From Actinomycetes bacterium (GTDB lineage Bacteria; Actinomycetota; Acidimicrobiia; Acidimicrobiales; Acidimicrobiaceae), in assembly GCA_021823385.1 (NCBI GenBank), contig JAKAOC010000180.1, positions 1 to 5,734 of the forward strand: a stretch of DNA of 5,734 nt, read 5' to 3'. The notes below the pieces were generated by a model that did not search any database, was not told the origin of the DNA, and worked only from the letters and a program-made list of their open reading frames with translations. Shown here one piece after another: positions 1-5,734 of this stretch. Positions within the stretch are counted from its first letter, which is position 1; each line of letters begins with the position of its first letter. A program made the position numbers and the translations under genes.

Positions 1-1
1 C

Positions 2-709
2 GTGAGCACGAACCTGGAGGCGCCCGTATATGAGCAGATCAAGTCCTTCCTCCTGAGGGAGATCGGAGAAGGACGGCTTCGGGCGGGAGACCGGGTGCCT
101 TCGGAGAACGAGCTGGCAAGGCTCTTCGGCGTGGTGCGAATGACGGCCAACCGAGCCGTGGTGGATCTGGTCCATGAAGGGGTGCTACGCCGCGTAAAGG
201 GATCCGGCACCTTTGTCTCACCCGCGCGCTACGGCTCGACGGTGGTCGAAATCCGCGACATCAGAAGCGAGGTGCTCGCGCGCGGGCACGCGTACCGGTC
301 CGAGCTGCTTACCGCGGGAGTCGTGGATCTTAACCAAGCCCAAGCGGCGGAGCTGGGCATGGAGCCCGGGCAGAAGGCCTACTTCACCGAGATGCTGCAC
401 TTGGAGGATGGCGTGCCCATCCAGCTGGAGCGCCGCCTCGTAAACCCAGCGGCGGCCCCCGAATACCCGGGACAGGACTTCACGTCCGTCACGCCGACGA
501 ACTACCTCCTTCAGGTCGCACCGCTGCAGCGAGCCGAGTATCGGATCCGCGCCGAGGCGGCAAGTGACCCCATCGCCCGGACGCTTCGCCTCGAGCAGCA
601 CGAGCCGCTCCTGGTGCTATGGCGCCGCACTTTCTCGCCCGCCACGATCGTCACGGTCGCCGAGCTCTACCATCCCGCCAGCCGATTCGAATTCACCGGA
701 ACTTTTTGA
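2..709 (+). CDS. hutC: HutC-type GntR/UTRA transcriptional repressor of histidine utilisation
   Basis: This is a 235-aa DNA-binding regulator of the GntR superfamily, HutC/FarR subfamily, which in known hut systems represses the operon until urocanate binds. Residues 8-73 form the winged helix-turn-helix: PVYEQIK opens it, [11 protein letters not shown] (29-39) and RMTANRA (46-52) cover the helix-turn-helix, and GSGTFVS (67-73) is the wing. Residues from about 80 to 235 form the UTRA ligand-binding domain. The ending, [19 protein letters not shown], closely matches the HutC C-terminus as I remember it. The position before Arg46 is Val, where the family usually has Ser. The GTG start at base 2 gives a normal HutC length (about 235-250 aa), but its ribosome site lies outside the window, so a start further upstream cannot be excluded. 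The gene precedes hutU by 31 nt, which supports the specific HutC assignment over a generic UTRA regulator. The expected operator upstream of this gene is not visible. Confidence 0.92.
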   Translation: MSTNLEAPVYEQIKSFLLREIGEGRLRAGDRVPSENELARLFGVVRMTANRAVVDLVHEGVLRRVKGSGTFVSPARYGSTVVEIRDIRSEVLARGHAYRSELLTAGVVDLNQAQAAELGMEPGQKAYFTEMLHLEDGVPIQLERRLVNPAAAPEYPGQDFTSVTPTNYLLQVAPLQRAEYRIRAEAASDPIARTLRLEQHEPLLVLWRRTFSPATIVTVAELYHPASRFEFTGTF

Positions 710-723
710 TCACTTTCCCGAGC

Positions 724-733
724 AGGAGGAGAG
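724..733 (+). promoter_or_regulatory. Shine-Dalgarno site for hutU
   Basis: The purine run AGGAGGAGAG lies 7-16 nt before the ATG at 741 and is a near-perfect ribosome binding site. It fixes the hutU start at 741 rather than at the in-frame ATG at 564, which lies inside hutC. The whole hutC-hutU gap (710-740) is only 31 nt and is largely this site, leaving little room for a separate promoter or terminator. Confidence 0.85.
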
Positions 734-740
734 ACAACAG

Positions 741-2447
741 ATGCAGGAAAAGACAGTGCAAGAGCAGCCCAAGGGGCCACGTCATGATCCAGACCGGGTG
801 ATTCACGCTCCGCGTGGCACACAGCTCGATTGCGCGAACTGGCAGATCGAGGCCGCTTACCGCATGATCCAGAACAACCTCGACCCACAGGTGGCCGAAC
901 ATCCATCCGACCTTGTCGTCTACGGCGGCATAGGGAGAGCGGCCCGCACCTGGGAGTGCTACGACGAGATACTGGCCTCGCTCCGGCGCCTCCAGCCCGA
1001 TCAAACCCTTCTAGTGCAAAGCGGCAAGCCCGTTGGCGTCTTCCGCACCCACGCGGACGCACCCCGGGTTCTCATCGCCAACTCCAACATCGTGGCCCAC
1101 TGGTCGAACTGGGACTACTTCACGGAACTCGACCGTAAAGGGCTGATGATGTATGGCCAAATGACCGCGGGCAGCTGGATCTACATTGGCAGCCAGGGCA
1201 TCGTGCAGGGCACCTATGAGACCTTCTACGCCATGGCCAACCAGCACTTCGGTGGGGATGCCTCGGGCAGATGGATCCTGACGGCCGGGTTGGGAGGAAT
1301 GGGCGGAGCTCAGCCTCTGGCGGCCACCATGGCAGGCTTCTCGATGCTCGCCGTGGAATGCGACCCGTCCCGCATCGAGATGCGCCTGCAGAGCGGCTAC
1401 CTCGACACTCAGGCCCACAGCCTGCAGGAGGCGCTGGCCGTCATCGGGCGCGCCCACGAGCAGGGCAGGGCGGTTTCGGTGGCGGTGCTCGGCAATGCCG
1501 CCGACGTGATCCGGGAGATCTACGAGTCCGGGATACGCCCCGACGCCGTTACCGACCAGACGAGTGCGCATGACCAACTGCACGGCTACCTTCCCCAGGG
1601 GTGGGACCTGGCAAAGTGGCGGGCCATGCAGGCCGAAGACCCGCAAGCGGTAATCGCCGCTGCCAGGCGGTCGATCACCGAGCATGTCGAGTACATGGTC
1701 CGTTTCGCCGACGAGGGAATCCCCACCGTCGACTACGGCAACAACATCCGCCAGGTAGCGTACGAAATGGGGCTGGAGCGGGCCTTCTCCTTCCCGGGCT
1801 TTGTTCCCGCCTACATTCGTCCCCTCTTCTGCGAGGGCTACGGCCCGTTCCGCTGGGTCGCCCTTTCAGGCAATCCCGAGGACATCTACCGGACGGACGA
1901 GAAAGTGAAGGAGCTCATCCCCGACGACACGCACCTGCATCATTGGCTCGATATGGCTCGCGATAGCATCCAGTTCCAGGGGCTCCCTGCCCGGATCTGC
2001 TGGGTGGGGGTGAAGGATCGATACCGGCTCGGGCTGGCCTTCAACGAGATGGTTCGCCGAGGCGAGCTAGAGGCTCCGATCGTGATCGGACGTGATCACC
2101 TCGACACCGGCTCGGTCGCGAGCCCCAACCGGGAGACCGAGGCCATGGCGGACGGCTCGGACGCGGTGGCCGACTGGCCGCTCCTCAACGCCATGTTGAA
2201 CGTCGCCGGGGGCGCCACCTGGGTCTCGATGCATCATGGCGGAGGTGTCGGCATCGGCTTCAGCCAGCACTCCGGAGTAGTCATCGTCTGCGACGGCAGC
2301 GAAGCGGCCGACGCGCGCCTGGAGCGGGTGCTTTTCAACGATCCCGCCACCGGGGTCATGCGCCACGCCGATGCAGGTTACGAGCTCGCGATCCGGACCG
2401 CCGAGGAGACCGGCATCGATTTGCCCATGATTCGGGCAAGGCGGTGA
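741..2447 (+). CDS. hutU: Urocanate hydratase (urocanase)
   Basis: This 568-aa cytosolic enzyme adds water to urocanate to give 4-imidazolone-5-propanoate, the second step of histidine breakdown, using tightly bound NAD+ as an electrophile. Conserved family blocks are present in order: YGGIGRAAR (61-69), QSGKPVG (93-99), [13 protein letters not shown] (141-153), the Rossmann NAD+ loop GLGGMGGAQ (183-191), [11 protein letters not shown] ending at Cys364, and the urocanase signature [10 protein letters not shown] with Cys420. Cys420 aligns with the active-site Cys410 of the Pseudomonas putida enzyme. The glycine-rich [15 protein letters not shown] starts at about 498. The length fits the family (about 556 aa), with the extra residues in a charged N-terminal tail of about 20 residues ([12 protein letters not shown]...). 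The ATG at 741 is chosen because of the strong ribosome site. The stop overlaps the hutI start in GTGA. No frameshift or missing key residue was seen. Confidence 0.98.
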   Translation: MQEKTVQEQPKGPRHDPDRVIHAPRGTQLDCANWQIEAAYRMIQNNLDPQVAEHPSDLVVYGGIGRAARTWECYDEILASLRRLQPDQTLLVQSGKPVGVFRTHADAPRVLIANSNIVAHWSNWDYFTELDRKGLMMYGQMTAGSWIYIGSQGIVQGTYETFYAMANQHFGGDASGRWILTAGLGGMGGAQPLAATMAGFSMLAVECDPSRIEMRLQSGYLDTQAHSLQEALAVIGRAHEQGRAVSVAVLGNAADVIREIYESGIRPDAVTDQTSAHDQLHGYLPQGWDLAKWRAMQAEDPQAVIAAARRSITEHVEYMVRFADEGIPTVDYGNNIRQVAYEMGLERAFSFPGFVPAYIRPLFCEGYGPFRWVALSGNPEDIYRTDEKVKELIPDDTHLHHWLDMARDSIQFQGLPARICWVGVKDRYRLGLAFNEMVRRGELEAPIVIGRDHLDTGSVASPNRETEAMADGSDAVADWPLLNAMLNVAGGATWVSMHHGGGVGIGFSQHSGVVIVCDGSEAADARLERVLFNDPATGVMRHADAGYELAIRTAEETGIDLPMIRARR

Positions 2448-3694
2448 CCACACCCTCGATACTCCTGAGGAACGCCGCCGTCGGCGACACGACGCCAGAT
2501 GCCGCCCTCGTCCATCGGCGCGGCCAAGCTATCCACATCCAAGACGGCCTCATCGCCTGGCACGGCGTAGAGGCGGAGATCCCGGCCGGCTTGGCGTGCG
2601 ATGACGAAATCGACTTGGGAGGTCGCCTCGTCACACCGGGGCTGATCGACTGCCATACTCATTTGGTCTATGCGGGCAAGCGCGTGGCGGACTTCGTCAA
2701 ACGCCTCGGGGGAACCCGATATGACGAGATTGCGGGCGGGGGCGGGGGGATCGCCTCGACGGTCGCCGCGACGCGCGCGGCCGACGAGAGCACCCTCTTC
2801 ACCATGGCCGGGATGAGGCTCGAGCGCATGGCAGGCCACGGTGCCACCACCGTGGAGATAAAGTCGGGCTACGGCCTGGACCCCCTCAGCGAGAAGAAGA
2901 TCCTGAAGGTGGCGAGGCGCCTGGGCGGGCTAGGGCTCACCGACGTCAGGACAACCTTTCTCGGCGCGCACGCCATGCCCGCGGGATACGAAGGTACCAA
3001 AGCTGACTACCTCGCGGAGATGTCGGACGAGGTTCTCCCCGGCCTCGTCGCCGAAGGCCTGGTCGACGCGGTCGATGCCTTTTGCGAGAGCATCGCCTTC
3101 GACCCGGAAGAGCTCGAGGGATACTTCGGCGCCGCGCGGGCCCTCGGATTGCCGATCAAGGCCCATCTCGACCAGCTCAGCGAAACCCGGGGCGCCGCGT
3201 TGCTGGCACAACTGGGCGCGACGAGCGCCGACCACCTCGAATACTCCGGCACTGGCTCGATCGAAGCCCTGGCCCGCGCTGGGACCGTGGCGGTGCTGCT
3301 GCCAGGCGCCTACTACTTCCTTCGCGAATCGCGCTCGCCCGATGTCTCGGCATTGCGCACCGCGCGGGTTCCTATCGCGATAGCGACCGACCACAACCCC
3401 GGCACTTCCCCACTGGAGAGTCTTCCTCTGGCTATGAACATGGCCTGCATCCTTTTCGGCCTCACTCCCGCCGAGTCCCTCCGTGGAACCACCGCCAACG
3501 CCGCCCGGGCGCTCGGACTCAGCGACCGGGGCAGCATAGCCGTCGGGCTGAGGGCCGACTTGGCCGTGTGGGAGGTGGACAGTCCCGCTGAGCTTTCCTA
3601 CAACATCGGCTATAGCCCTCTCCATTCGACTTTCCTGAAAGGAACCGTGCGCCGTGAGGATCCACGCCGAGCAGACGCCCATGACCGGGCGTGA
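2444..3694 (+). CDS. hutI: Imidazolonepropionase
   Basis: This 416-aa metal-dependent amidohydrolase opens the ring of 4-imidazolone-5-propanoate to give N-formimino-L-glutamate, the third step of the pathway. The TIM-barrel metal site is complete: HTH at 71-73 in [14 protein letters not shown], His241 in KAHLDQ and Asp316 in ATDHNPG. These match the ligands His80, His82, His249 and Asp324 of the Bacillus subtilis enzyme with a steady offset of 8-9. Other family blocks are the glycine-rich IAGGGGGI (96-103), EIKSGYGL (138-145), FLGAH (172-176) and DHLEYSG (263-269). The GTG start at 2444 shares bases with the hutU stop and has no well-spaced ribosome site, so translation probably restarts from hutU ribosomes. 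The N-terminus LLRNAAV supports this start. The tail from residue 404 is arginine-rich and is encoded inside the hutG overlap. It makes the protein slightly longer than the usual 400-410 aa. Confidence 0.97.
   Translation: MTTPSILLRNAAVGDTTPDAALVHRRGQAIHIQDGLIAWHGVEAEIPAGLACDDEIDLGGRLVTPGLIDCHTHLVYAGKRVADFVKRLGGTRYDEIAGGGGGIASTVAATRAADESTLFTMAGMRLERMAGHGATTVEIKSGYGLDPLSEKKILKVARRLGGLGLTDVRTTFLGAHAMPAGYEGTKADYLAEMSDEVLPGLVAEGLVDAVDAFCESIAFDPEELEGYFGAARALGLPIKAHLDQLSETRGAALLAQLGATSADHLEYSGTGSIEALARAGTVAVLLPGAYYFLRESRSPDVSALRTARVPIAIATDHNPGTSPLESLPLAMNMACILFGLTPAESLRGTTANAARALGLSDRGSIAVGLRADLAVWEVDSPAELSYNIGYSPLHSTFLKGTVRREDPRRADAHDRA
3638..3643 (+). promoter_or_regulatory. Possible ribosome binding site for hutG, inside hutI
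   Basis: AAAGGA lies 10 nt before the GTG at 3654 and is the best purine-rich site for hutG. The alternative ATG at 3681 has no good site at normal distance; its nearest candidate, GAGGA at 3656-3660, is 20 nt away. The match is short, so coupling to hutI translation may matter more than this site. Confidence 0.45.
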
Positions 3695-4604
3695 CGACTC
3701 CGCCGAAGGCGATGACGCCCTAAGACTCCATCAGAGGATCACGCCCATTGGCAGCGGCGAGGGGTCCTCGCCCGGCACCGTGATCGTCGGCTTTGCTTGC
3801 GACGCCGGTGTGGTCCGCAATCACGGTCGCAAGGGCGCCGCCGCCGGCCCGGCAGCGCTGCGCGCCCAGCTAGGCGGGCTCTCCTCCCATTTTGCCCACC
3901 CGCTCTACGATGCGGGGGATGTGGCATGCATCGACGACGAGCTCGAGGCGGCTCAGGAGGAGCTGGGAGAGTTGGTCTCCCGCCTGCTCGCCAACGGGCA
4001 CCGGCCAGTCGTGGCCGGTGGTGGCCATGAGGTTGCGTGGGGCTCCTTCCTGGGCATACGTTCCGCCCTGAAAATGCGTGGCGAGGGTACGGGCCGGCTC
4101 GCCGTCGTTAACATCGATGCCCACTTCGACCTGCGGGCCTCCGATAGGCCAAGCTCCGGCACCCCGTTCCGGCAGATGGCCGAGCTATCGCGCTCCGGAG
4201 GGGAAGGCTTCCACTATTTCTGCCTCGGTGTCGCAAAGGCCGCCAACACCGCCGCCCTCTTCCGTGCCGCCGGAGAGTTCGGTGCAACCTACCGCAGCGA
4301 CCTCGAGATGCAGGCCGTCCCTTATGAGCTGCTCGCCGAGATCACCGAACGGTTCGAGCACATTTACCTGACCGTGGACCTCGACGCCCTTCCGGCATCG
4401 GCCATGCCCGCCGTCTCCGCGCCCGCGGCCTTGGGAGTGCCCGCGGCGGTGGTGCTGGAGTGCGTGCGCTTTATTCGCGGATCGGGCCGGCTCATACTCT
4501 CCGACATCGCGGAGCTGAACCCCTTGTACGACATCGACGGCCATGGCGCAAGGCTCGCAGCGCGGGTGGCCTACGAGATGATCGGCGATGCCGAGGCAGG
4601 CTAA
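3654..4604 (+). CDS. hutG: Formimidoylglutamase (N-formimino-L-glutamate formiminohydrolase)
   Basis: This 316-aa member of the arginase/ureohydrolase family hydrolyses N-formimino-L-glutamate to L-glutamate and formamide, the last step of the direct hut route. The expected binuclear Mn2+ ligands are present: His125 in GGGHE (122-126), Asp155, His157 and Asp159 in DAHFD (155-159), and Asp242 and Asp244 in VDLDALPAS (241-249). Glu287 in SDIAELNP fits the family's conserved glutamate. GGGHE and DLDALPAS, rather than the arginase forms GGDHS and DxDxxDP, point to formimidoylglutamase, as do GFACDAGVVRNHGR (46-59) and GAAAGPAALR (61-70). The GTG at 3654 is preferred because it keeps TPMTGRDD, which resembles the family's N-terminal W-x-GRDD region (here Met10 replaces Trp). 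The ATG at 3681 would begin exactly at Met10 and remains possible. The start overlaps hutI by 41 nt, and the TAA stop shares bases with the opposing macrodomain gene. Confidence 0.94.
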   Translation: MRIHAEQTPMTGRDDSAEGDDALRLHQRITPIGSGEGSSPGTVIVGFACDAGVVRNHGRKGAAAGPAALRAQLGGLSSHFAHPLYDAGDVACIDDELEAAQEELGELVSRLLANGHRPVVAGGGHEVAWGSFLGIRSALKMRGEGTGRLAVVNIDAHFDLRASDRPSSGTPFRQMAELSRSGGEGFHYFCLGVAKAANTAALFRAAGEFGATYRSDLEMQAVPYELLAEITERFEHIYLTVDLDALPASAMPAVSAPAALGVPAAVVLECVRFIRGSGRLILSDIAELNPLYDIDGHGARLAARVAYEMIGDAEAG

Positions 4605-5134
4605 AGGCGCGACCGGCCGAGTTCGGCCCTGAATACTTCAGCCAGCTCGTCCCGATAAAGGACGAAACGCACTTCGGCGAGGCTCGGGGCCGCGCCCAGC
4701 GCGCGACCGGTGCCCTCTATCGCCGCTCTGCTCGCCAATTCAGCTGGCCAGCCGTACACTCCGGCCCCGACGAGTGGGAACGAGATCGACTCCGCGCCCA
4801 GCTCGCCCGCCAGAACCACCGAGCTCCGATAGCAGGTGGCAAGGAGGTCGAACTGGGTGGGGTCGCGGTAGACGGGGCCAACCGTATGTATCACCCACCG
4901 GCAGGAAAGATTCCCTCCCGACGTTGACACCGCCTCTCCGGCGGGAAGGCCATCCGGGTGGGTCGTGCGCCGGATCACCATGCATTCGGCAAGTATCGTA
5001 GGACCACCATGCCTGTGGATGGCGCCATCCACGCCCCCGCCCCCCATCAGTGAGCTATTGGCGGCGTTGACAATCACGTCAGTACGCTGGCGCACGATGT
5101 CGCCGACTTCAAGGACAAGGCGAGGAGAGCCCAT
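4601..5134 (-). CDS. MacroD-type macrodomain protein (ADP-ribose / O-acetyl-ADP-ribose deacetylase-like)
   Basis: This 177-aa single-domain protein has the size and motif order of E. coli YmdB, which removes acetyl from O-acetyl-ADP-ribose and can reverse mono-ADP-ribosylation. Visible motifs are GDI (11-13) with the adenine-contacting Asp12, VNAANSSLMGGGGVDGAIH (22-40) with Asn26 and Asp36, VIHTVGPVY (81-89), and ISFPLVGAGVYGWP (117-130) with Tyr127. Asn26, Asp36 and Tyr127 line up with YmdB Asn25, Asp35 and Tyr126, so catalysis is plausible. The second loop reads VGAGVYG where YmdB has ISTGVYG. There is no signal peptide or membrane segment, so it should be cytosolic. The ATG at 5134 is chosen over the GTG at 5140 because GGAGGT (5144-5139) is well spaced for the ATG and overlaps the GTG. 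The gene lies 62 nt after glnD on the same strand. Family and fold are certain; the true substrate is unknown. Confidence 0.94.
   Translation of the reverse strand: MGSPRLVLEVGDIVRQRTDVIVNAANSSLMGGGGVDGAIHRHGGPTILAECMVIRRTTHPDGLPAGEAVSTSGGNLSCRWVIHTVGPVYRDPTQFDLLATCYRSSVVLAGELGAESISFPLVGAGVYGWPAELASRAAIEGTGRALGAAPSLAEVRFVLYRDELAEVFRAELGRSRL
4615..4628. other. Small GC-rich hairpin just past the hutG stop
   Basis: GGCCG (4615-4619) and CGGCC (4624-4628) can pair around a 4-nt loop, 10 nt beyond the hutG stop. It lies within the last codons of the macrodomain gene. There is no T-run after it on the + strand, and on the - strand only a CTTT follows. It is a weak candidate for a shared terminator and may simply reflect GC-rich coding sequence. 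Confidence 0.25.
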
Positions 5135-5138
5135 GACC

Positions 5139-5144
5139 ACCTCC
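5139..5144 (-). promoter_or_regulatory. Shine-Dalgarno site for the macrodomain gene
   Basis: On the - strand GGAGGT sits at 5144-5139, with GGAGG ending 5 nt before the ATG at 5134. It decides the start: the alternative GTG at 5140 lies within the site itself. A second copy of the same heptamer, CCGGAGG, occurs 14 nt upstream (5160-5154 versus 5146-5140) but has no start codon at useful distance. Confidence 0.8.
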
Positions 5145-5161
5145 GGTTCGGCCCCTCCGGA

Positions 5162-5183
5162 CGGATAAAAGACTAGCTATCCG
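5162..5183. repeat. Inverted repeat in the glnD-macrodomain gap
   Basis: CGGATA (5162-5167) is repeated inverted as TATCCG (5178-5183) around a 10-nt spacer that contains the palindrome CTAG. It occupies the middle of the 62-nt gap (5135-5196), which is otherwise filled by the macrodomain ribosome site. It could be a protein-binding site or a weak stem-loop after glnD. There is no T-run directly after it, so a standard intrinsic terminator is unlikely. I see no convincing promoter in this gap. Confidence 0.35.
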
Positions 5184-5196
5184 CCCGCCGGCACCA

Positions 5197-5734
5197 CTAG
5201 ACACCGCCCACGGACATCGGCGCGAGAGCGCGTTCCAGGTCCGCCTTGACTCCCATCAGCGCGTGGGGCTCCGAGACGAGGCGGCCATTGGCTCCAGTGG
5301 CATAGAAGGTGTCCACCACGTCGTCTCCAAGGGTGAGCACCTTGGCGTGCACTATGTCCAGACCGTGGCGCGCGAAGACACTTGTCAGCCTGTGGAGAAG
5401 GCCGACCGAGTCCGGCGCACAAACCTCGATTACGGTCGCACGCTCCGAGGCGTCGTCATGTATCGTCACCCTTGGAGTAATGGCAGCCGACGGGGCCACC
5501 TTCCGCCTCCTGGCGCTCGAGGCGGCGCGATCCGCAAGCCGCCTTTCCAGTTCCTGGCCATCGCCGAGGCTCTTTTCCAGTTCGGGTTGGAAGCGCTGCC
5601 ATCGAATTTCGCGGCCGACGGGCGCTCGCACGCGCAGGCGCTCGATGGCAACTCCGGCCTCGGAAAAGACGTCGGCCTCGATGACGTTCAGGCCGAGGAG
5701 GGAGAGGGTCCCGGCAACTCGGGCAAGCAGGCCG
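5197..5734 (-). CDS. glnD: PII nucleotidyltransferase GlnD, C-terminal part (runs off the window)
   Basis: The last 178 residues of GlnD are visible; the open frame continues past base 5734. GlnD senses glutamine and adds or removes a nucleotide on PII (GlnB/GlnK). In most bacteria this is uridylylation, and in studied actinobacteria adenylylation. The visible part is the glutamine-sensing end with two ACT domains. The first is truncated: GLLARVAGTLSLLGLNVIEA is its loop and helix. The second spans about residues 99-170, with ATVIEVCAPDSVGLLHRL and LDIVHAKVLTLGDDVVDTFY, followed by NGRLV. The linker contains IRWQRFQPELEKSL and RVTIHDDASERATVIEV, both typical of GlnD. The catalytic nucleotidyltransferase and HD domains lie outside, so their integrity is unknown. 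The second ACT turn reads DSVGLLHRL where DRPGLLYRI is common. The GTG at 5631 is an internal valine, not a start. The gene lies 62 nt before the macrodomain gene and may be co-transcribed with it. Confidence 0.92.
   Translation of the reverse strand, partial: GLLARVAGTLSLLGLNVIEADVFSEAGVAIERLRVRAPVGREIRWQRFQPELEKSLGDGQELERRLADRAASSARRRKVAPSAAITPRVTIHDDASERATVIEVCAPDSVGLLHRLTSVFARHGLDIVHAKVLTLGDDVVDTFYATGANGRLVSEPHALMGVKADLERALAPMSVGGV

Noticed and set aside
26..31. GTATAT near the start of hutC as a HutC operator half-site
   Set aside because: Only half of the TGTATATACA-like site is present, with no inverted partner, and it encodes the conserved Val-Tyr of the GntR N-terminus.
564..740. 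In-frame upstream extension of hutU to an ATG at 564
   Set aside because: The extension lies inside hutC coding sequence, has no homology to urocanase, and the strong ribosome site points to 741.
710..740. Internal promoter or attenuator between hutC and hutU
   Set aside because: The 31-nt gap is mostly ribosome site, with no hairpin or convincing -10/-35 pair.
1011..1685. 224-codon open frame on the - strand inside hutU
   Set aside because: It is fully antisense to a highly conserved enzyme, has no recognisable motif, and is the usual by-product of GC-rich codon use.
2930..3682. 250-codon open frame on the - strand inside hutI
   Set aside because: It is fully antisense to hutI, with no recognisable domain; a GC-rich shadow frame.
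4460..4927. 155-codon + strand open frame running from hutG into the region opposite the macrodomain gene
   Set aside because: Its sequence is arginine-rich and low in recognisable features, while both overlapped frames encode clear protein families.
5138..5140. GTG at 5140 as start of the macrodomain gene
   Set aside because: It overlaps the Shine-Dalgarno sequence; the ATG two codons later is ideally spaced.
5629..5631. GTG at 5631 as start of a separate 144-aa protein
   Set aside because: The reading frame continues upstream to the window edge with a clear GlnD ACT-domain sequence, so this is an internal valine.
1..5734. A novel mobile, defence or biosynthetic system
   Set aside because: All genes belong to known metabolic or regulatory families, with no transposase, integrase, direct-repeat array, tRNA or unassigned conserved frame.

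Overview
This window carries most of a histidine-utilisation (hut) operon on the + strand. Facing it on the - strand are a macrodomain (ADP-ribose-processing) gene and the 3' end of glnD, the nitrogen-status enzyme that modifies PII. The DNA is GC-rich (roughly two thirds by eye), has frequent GTG starts, overlapping genes and strong Shine-Dalgarno sequences. This suits a high-GC bacterium. I lean towards Actinomycetota or a similar high-GC lineage, but nothing here fixes the taxon.

Layout. Bases 2-709 encode a HutC-type GntR/UTRA repressor, possibly cut at its 5' edge. Bases 741-2447 encode urocanate hydratase (hutU), 2444-3694 imidazolonepropionase (hutI) and 3654-4604 formimidoylglutamase (hutG). 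All four genes lie on the + strand with a 31-nt gap, a 4-nt overlap and a 41-nt overlap, so they are very probably one transcript with translational coupling. On the - strand, the macrodomain gene (5134-4601) runs head-on into hutG and the two stop codons share bases. Beyond a 62-nt gap lies glnD, which leaves the window at its right edge.

Function. HutU hydrates urocanate to imidazolonepropionate, HutI opens the ring to N-formimino-L-glutamate, and HutG releases glutamate and formamide in one step. The first enzyme, histidine ammonia-lyase (hutH), is not in the window, and neither is a histidine transporter. HutC is expected to sense urocanate and repress the operon from a site upstream of base 1. 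GlnD reads glutamine status and modifies PII. Its position beside a pathway that yields ammonia and glutamate is suggestive, but no regulatory link can be shown from the sequence.

Nothing here is clearly a new system: every gene belongs to a known family and looks intact. The points most worth a second look are the convergent stop overlap without a terminator, the macrodomain gene between hut and glnD, the 41-nt hutI/hutG overlap that lengthens HutI, a recognition-helix change in HutC, and an inverted repeat in the glnD-macrodomain gap. There is no gene-free stretch longer than 62 nt, and I saw no RNA gene, mobile element or CRISPR array.
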